Assembly (NCBI RefSeq): GCF_030052815.1
Contig: NC_079493.1
Coordinates: forward strand, 124,258,394 to 124,322,393
Direction: 5' to 3'
Source: Hevea brasiliensis
Lineage: Eukaryota; Streptophyta; Magnoliopsida; Malpighiales; Euphorbiaceae
Length of the DNA: 64,000 nt
In this document: in pieces, positions 58,113 to 64,000 of the stretch
How the letters are laid out: every line of letters begins with the position of its first letter
Position numbering within the stretch: position 1 is the first letter of the stretch
Made by a program: the position numbers and the translations under genes
Notes under the pieces: generated by a model
Told to the model about the DNA's origin: nothing
Database searches by the model: none
What the model saw: the letters and a program-made list of their open reading frames with translations, nothing else

Positions 58113-58620
58113 ATATAAAGAGCATGATAAACTAGTTGAAGAAGGTGCGAAATGGATAAACAAATACAGTTTCGTCTCATACACGCTTATAGCTGCACTC
58201 TTATTGACAGTAGCTTTCGCAGGCAGCTTTTACAGTACTAGCCAGCAATGATCAAGATCATGGGATTTCTATATTCTTAAAAGAGACCTCTTTCATGATC
58301 TTCGCAATATCAAATTTGCCTCTACTTGTAGCATTTTTCAAAAACAAAATGGCGAAATAATGAAGCAAGTATATGCCTTCTCAAAGAAAATTCTGTTAGG
58401 CTTGTTGGATCTCTTTCTGCTAGGCTTGCTTTTTAAGTTTCAGGAGCTGGTTAGCCACAGGTCCTCCAGCCTTTTCATAGCATGATATTGATTGTAACTA
58501 CTCTAAAAGACTTTTCTATCCCATATATATATGTTGGAAGTGCTTTGATTACATTTTTCATTACCTTTTTCTTATTATAGAAGAATTTCTACTAAAAAAT
58601 TGTTTCCGTTTCACATTTAA
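58113..58620 (+). pseudogene. PGG-domain relic
   Basis: The frame EHDKLVEEGAKWINKYSFVS, then YTLIAALLLTVAFA, matches the start of the PGG domain. A one-base insertion near 58220 shifts the frame, which continues as AAFTVLASNDQDHGISIFLK and SFMIFAISNLPLLVAFF. Later pieces (KILLGLLDLFLLGLLF, and a hydrophobic end with ITFFLL) fit the remaining transmembrane segments. The PGG motif itself is not kept. It has the same orientation as the preceding paralogue and lacks ankyrin exons. Confidence 0.7.
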
Positions 58621-60201
58621 AATAAAATATTATGATTATATTAAATAATTAAAATTATACAATAACACTAATATTTTCAAAATATAATAAATATATTCAT
58701 TTTTAATATCCTATTATAAAAAATAAAAATAAATTTTAATTAGAGGTATAAATAAAGTCTTAATATTAATAGACTTCTTTTTTAACTTAATAGTCCTAAA
58801 TGATATATATAAGAAGTTTCCATTTTATTAAAAAAATTTTATTCATGCAACAGATTTTTTTTTCTTCGTCTAACAAAATCATATGTGCTCAACTTTCAAA
58901 TTTTTTTTTTTATAGTATTATTATTATTATTTCAAATTTAATTTTCTGATATATATTTTCATTTAAAAGATCAGTCAGTGCAATCTAAATGCAAAAATTA
59001 TTGCTTGTTCAATTATAATCCTAAATTGCATAGAATTTTAATTACTCAAAATTAATGGGTTCTTCTTTTATTTGAACCAATCAATCAAATTAATTTTCTC
59101 TTTATATTGAATTTCTAATTGACTTCTATTTTATTTGAATCAATCAAACTTAATATTCATTTTCTTTTAATCAATTAAATTAAAAGATACTATAAGAAAA
59201 ATTAAAAATGATTGAGACAATTCAATCAATTCAATTATTCCCCTCTTTTCTATCTTTACATTTATTATAGACAGTATATATATAATAACAAAATATTATA
59301 ACATGGAATTACTACATAATGGACATTATGTAAGGTGCCTATATACCATGGATCTATCAATATATTAGTTTCTTTCATGAATTTACTTTTTATCTATAAT
59401 TTATTATTTTTAAAACATATAATAAAAATATTTAAATTAATTTTATAATAAATTAATTTAAAAACCTTATTAATAATTTTTTGCTTAAATAAAAATAATA
59501 TTATTATTTATTAAAATAGTATTTCTATTTAATAAATTAAAAAGTTACCGATTAGATATGTATAAATAAGAAGGTCACATAACTTGTTTCCTATAAAAAT
59601 TTAATAATATTTAGAATTCTTCTTAAATAAAACTATTTTATTATTATTTTTTTAATTCTATAATATTTTTATTTTATTTTATTTAAAATATTTTTTTTAT
59701 TCAAAATATATTATACTTATAAATTTAAAATAGAATTTTAATACAACAGGAGTTCATTATTTTTTTTTTCAGTGATTTTATTTTTAGTAGAATTTCAATC
59801 AGTTTATAATTTAATTAAATTTTTTATTTTTTTAATATCATAAATAATATGAAGAGAATCTTGTCCATTGTAAAATTAATTTTAGCTGTCAATAATCAAT
59901 TAAATTTAGTCTTTTATTATTATAACATTAAAATAATTACTATGAGTATTTTTTAAAATTCTAATATTCCTCCTCCTTTATATATATGTAAAAGAGTATA
60001 GGAAATATTATTAATCTATTAATTTAAAAAATGAAAAAATAAAAAATTTTCAAAATTATTTAAAAAAATATAAATTTTCTAAATATAAATAAAAAAAAAA
60101 TTGAAATCTCAAAAGGCCTTTCATTATTTTAGAAAAATTTCTCCCAATACAAATGGTAAAGTGTCGTGCTAGAAACATGAACAATAATTGAATGAAGACC
60201 T
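58621..60201. other. AT-rich intergenic DNA
   Basis: No frames, RNA genes or clear repeats were recognised. It has many A/T homopolymers and scattered (ATT)n tracts. Confidence 0.5.
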
Positions 60202-62416
60202 TGTCACACATGCCTTCCACCTTATAGAGGTAAATGTGATAAGGAAAAATTGATAGAATTTTCTCTAGAATATATCTAATTGGACATATGAAACCCGCTG
60301 AAAACCTGAAAGAATACATAAATATATACATATACACATAAAGTGGCTCCATGCCAAATAGAGATACATCTTCATAGATACATGATTTTTTTTTTCCCTC
60401 CGTGGGAAACAAAAAAAAATAATATAAACACTGACTTTAGGTGGGTAGCAACCTAAACACATAGATAATATATTAAGCAATCCAAAATTATCAAAATTTA
60501 CAAAAAGAATATGTTAGCTCGACCTCCACTAGACTCTGCAGCTGGTGAAGTGGAACAAAGGACAATGCTAACAAATGAGGGCTGTTGATAGAAGGATCAC
60601 CAAAAAGAATCTAAAATATTAAAAATACAAGAGGTGAGTACAACTACTCAATAAGAAAATAAATAAATAACAAAGGGGGAATAAATAATATTTTAATACT
60701 TAATAGTACCAGGTACTATACTAACATATGTCAACTGAATAAATAGCATTTACTGTAATTCACATAACTAAGATAAAATAAAATTTCACGCTATAAAAAA
60801 AATATTTCAGAAATAACTTTGCTAATAATTGTAAAATCAATAATATTCTCATAAACTCATAACATGCTTCCTATAAATAATACTGGCATCTCAAGTGCAT
60901 ATAATAAACTCTGGCAACCTGAGAGCAATGCTGGCATCCTGGACTCTATGATAACACTAAAAGCCTAAGAGCAATAAATATATTGGTCATACACATGTGC
61001 AGAGCTACCCTTAAAGGGCGACCATCTGATATATGCTCCAAAGGCTATGTGTACATCAAATACTAACCCAAAGACGGTATAAATATAAGTTGAGCCGAAA
61101 TTATACCACTCGTCATCGAGGTGCTATTTATACGATGCATGTATTGAATGTATTTAGTCATTTATTCAGCTATGCTTTTAAATCTCATTTCATTTAATAA
61201 ATAAATACATAATTACCATTATACATTTCTATTTTTGCATAAAGAAAAATAATATACATAAATATACATTAAATAAAAATTACCAGTATTAAACATTTAT
61301 CCACTCACCTATTTTGAAGACTAATGAAGCCTAGACCGCTGGAGTACCTCTAGTATCTATAACATGAACCGGGTTATCTCTTAAAAGTGTTGGGAAAAGT
61401 AATACATTAAGAAAATGAATTTTAAATCTTGAAAATGAAAAAGGTGAGGGTGAAATGCATAATTTATTTATCTAAAATTCAAAAAAAATTGGCAGCATTT
61501 CGGTATAAATCGATCGTCTTCCAAAATTCCAAGAACTTAACAAATTCTTCACAAGTCATAACACATTCACAAATAATTTAAAATGCCCCTCTAAAGCCTA
61601 TATAATATATCCATAATTAATTCCACCATTTTTCTCTCTTAATTTTTTTTCTACCCCTCCATAATAATATTTTTCTCCTTTCACTTCATACTAAATTTTC
61701 TTCCAACAATAACTTTAGAATTCTTGCTCACATAAATATAATCAATATTCATTAATAACTCCAAAATCAACAAATTCTATATTCTAATTTCTTCACTCTC
61801 AATAAAATATTTTGGACTTAAAGAACCTAAATTTAATTCTCATAATTGAAAACTAATTCTTGATATTCACCTCTTAAAAATACCTAATATATATGTATAT
61901 ATATTATGGCTATGAATTTCCTTGAAATTAATCTATAGAAACCCTTACTTCAATATCAACTCTACCACAAATCTTTTATCTTAAACTTGCCTCCCTCAAT
62001 TTCTTTTTCCATAGAAATCACAATTAAATAATAAAGAAAGTTAATTGAAACTTAATATTTCACAAAAAAATAAGAAGAACTTACCTATTAAAACTTAATT
62101 TGCACTATTATGGAAAGAAATGAGTTTTAGTTAAGGTTTTTATGGATTTATGGGTGTAATTTAGTGATTTGGATGTAAAAGAAAATATTAGGAAGAAGTT
62201 TGGGTTGAAGATGGAGGGATCAAGGTGAAATTTGACTATGAAGTGTGTGAAACTCTCTTTCTCTATTCTGCTACCCGAAGCTGTCTTGTTCTGTTCTTTT
62301 TTTTTTTTTTTTTTTCTTACACACACGTATATATATTTATATACAAATTTTAGAGTTATATTTTTATGGGCCCTCTAATTTAATTTCATGGGTTGGGCTA
62401 CTTGGGTGGCCTCCCA
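60202..62416 (-). mobile_element. Solo LTR H (gypsy-like, about 2.2 kb, - orientation)
   Basis: On the + strand it runs from TGTCACACATGCC to GGTGGCCTCCCA, flanked by GACCT at 60197-60201 and 62417-62421. Its - strand has a TATA region near 62325-62345, a long poly-A run, a pyrimidine-rich leader and a GTAAGTTC donor-like site (about 62085). This is the layout of a chromovirus LTR promoter. A rival boundary pair uses ATAAT duplications at 60183-60187 and 62452-62456. There is no coding region. Confidence 0.6.
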
Positions 62417-62421
62417 GACCT

Positions 62422-64000
62422 TGTTAAGAGGTATCTTGAAAAGTCTTTACAATAATTGAAAACCTGCCTCATGTCAATTACAATCAACATAATTTATCAC
62501 ATTAATCGAAATACCCAACACATTGAAATTTCACCATCCGAATTCTCATGCCAACTTAATTTGTCTGACGCTCTCCAGTTACCACTCTTCAATAATAAGC
62601 TAGGTAAAAATTGCATCTATATATATTTTATTATTATGACAGGCACATCCTATTAAAAAAAGCAAATTTTGGGGAGAAAAAAAACAAAAATTAAAATTGG
62701 AGCAACCAAGATGATAAGGATATATTCGTAACAGATATATTTTAATGTGAAAAAAAAAAAGTGATTTTATATTTTAATATAATGTCTGTTAGGTATTAAT
62801 TTTTTTTTAAGAAAAAAAAATGATTTTAAATGCTTTTCAAAAAAAGTTTTTTTTTCTATTTAAGGGTTCTTATAATTAAAATTTATTAAATTTAATTTTA
62901 AATTATTTTTCAATATTCATACTAATATATTTAAAAAAGTTTTTTTTTTAACAACCTAAATAATAATATCAAAAAGGCTCATGATGAGAAAAATATTGAA
63001 ATAAAAGTTATTATTTAAATAATAAAATTATAATTTTATTTCTAAATTTTTTAAAAAAGATTCTAGAAAATTATGGAGAGAAAATGGGAGTAGATTCTAA
63101 ATTTTATTTTTTAACATTTTCATTTTTTTAATTTTTTTTTCAAATATTTAGAATATTATTATACTGATATAAGTGATACATACACGGTTATATAAATATA
63201 TGTTTTAGAATTGAGATTAAAGGATTGTTCGATATTATGATATGAAGATTAATTATTAGTAGGCAAAATTTCCTTATGTTATCATTTCACAAATCAAAAT
63301 TCTAGAATTTTGATAATTTAATTTCCCATTAAATATTCTATATAGTTTTTGTTCTGTTACTATTCAACAAGCATTAACTTCACCCTGATTTATTTAAGGG
63401 CAAGTGGAAATGAAATTGAATATAATTTATTAGTTAAAGTAGGAATAATTAGCAGAATTGTTAATTTACTATTCATAATTGATGGTTGATAATTGTTAAT
63501 CATTTAATAAAATGTTGTTAATTATTATAATTAATATATTAAATGACAATTAATTAGGATATAATTTATTATTAAATATATTTTAACATATTTATATTAT
63601 TTAAAAAAAGTAAATAATAAAATATATAAATAAAAAATACCTTTAATTTTTTTGTATTCTATAATTATAAATATTATAATTATTTAAATTATTATTTATA
63701 TTAATTAATTTAATAATTATTTATGTATAATGATTAAAAATACTCTATCATATTAAAAATGAATTTCAAGTTATTATATATTATTTCATTGTTAATATGT
63801 TTTAATAAGGATATTTCATTTTAAATAAATGTAAAATTAGAACAGCTGTCGATTAAATAGAAAAAACTCCAAAACATAGATTTTAGAATCAAACCTGAGA
63901 GTTTAAATAATCATTGGCTATTATTATTATTATCAAACAAATTGATTAAACCATTGGAAATTAAAAAGCTATCAGTTTAAAATAGAAAATTAATCCAGCA
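62422..64000. other. AT-rich DNA with a copy of the ankyrin upstream block
   Basis: 62610-62660 (CTATATATATTTTATTATTATGAC, cut here for length, then CATCCTATTAAAAAA) resembles 48740-48785, and 63391-63990 resembles 47868-48410. No coding sequence was seen. The copies suggest that another family member or its relic lies just outside the window. Confidence 0.4.

Noticed and set aside
62108..62326. 72-codon - strand frame with a lysine run (MCVRKKKKKKEQN...)
   Set aside because: The lysines come from the poly-A/T tract of LTR H, and the frame lies in its leader region.

Overview
The window looks like repeat-rich nuclear DNA from a eudicot plant. Most of it is LTR retrotransposons inserted into one another. 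The few host genes have plant-type introns and belong to plant families: a germin-like ABP19/ABP20 relative and ankyrin-repeat proteins with a PGG domain. The repeat style and the ankyrin cluster would fit Malpighiales such as Euphorbiaceae, but that is an impression and was not tested. No bacterial-type system, CRISPR array, rRNA or tRNA gene was seen. I found no clearly new biological system.

Layout. (1) 1-21413 is a nest of retroelements. A + strand copia element (C, 15678-21413, left part outside the window) was hit by a - strand gypsy element (B, 8232-15677). B's pol is cut by a - oriented Del/Tekay-like LTR (5957-8231). That LTR is in turn cut by a + oriented Tat/Ogre-type gypsy element (A, 1-5956), which carries an antisense extra gene. 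Copia C's 3' untranslated part also took a 722-bp solo LTR (E), which itself took a 1609-bp solo LTR (F). (2) 21414-41085 is a dead germin-like gene (21972-22593). Its 3' untranslated region was split by copia A (22625-41080). Copia A was then invaded by a 3635-bp solo LTR (G, 24756-28390) and by a complete younger copia element (N, 30130-40102). (3) 41086-64000 is gene space. It holds one apparently intact ankyrin/PGG gene on the - strand (43439-47564), a broken paralogue on the + strand (55188-57657) and a PGG-only relic (58113-58620). Between them lie AT-rich foldback repeats, a MULE-like element and a solo LTR (H, 60202-62416).

Insertion order was read from 5-bp target duplications found by eye: CGGAC (G), AAACC (N), TATCT (copia A), ATATA (E) and ACACC (F). 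LTR pairs agree: copia A's two 249-bp LTRs differ at about 20 sites, while copia N's 2.1-kb LTRs differ at about 35.

Genes and regulation. The ankyrin/PGG proteins belong to a family of plant membrane proteins (ACD6/ITN1-like) linked to defence and stress signalling. The three copies here, with shared exon sizes and phases, look like a local tandem family in different stages of decay. All retroelement open frames except parts of the copia A and copia N pol carry stops or frameshifts. Every sequence comparison below was made by reading, without alignment software or databases.
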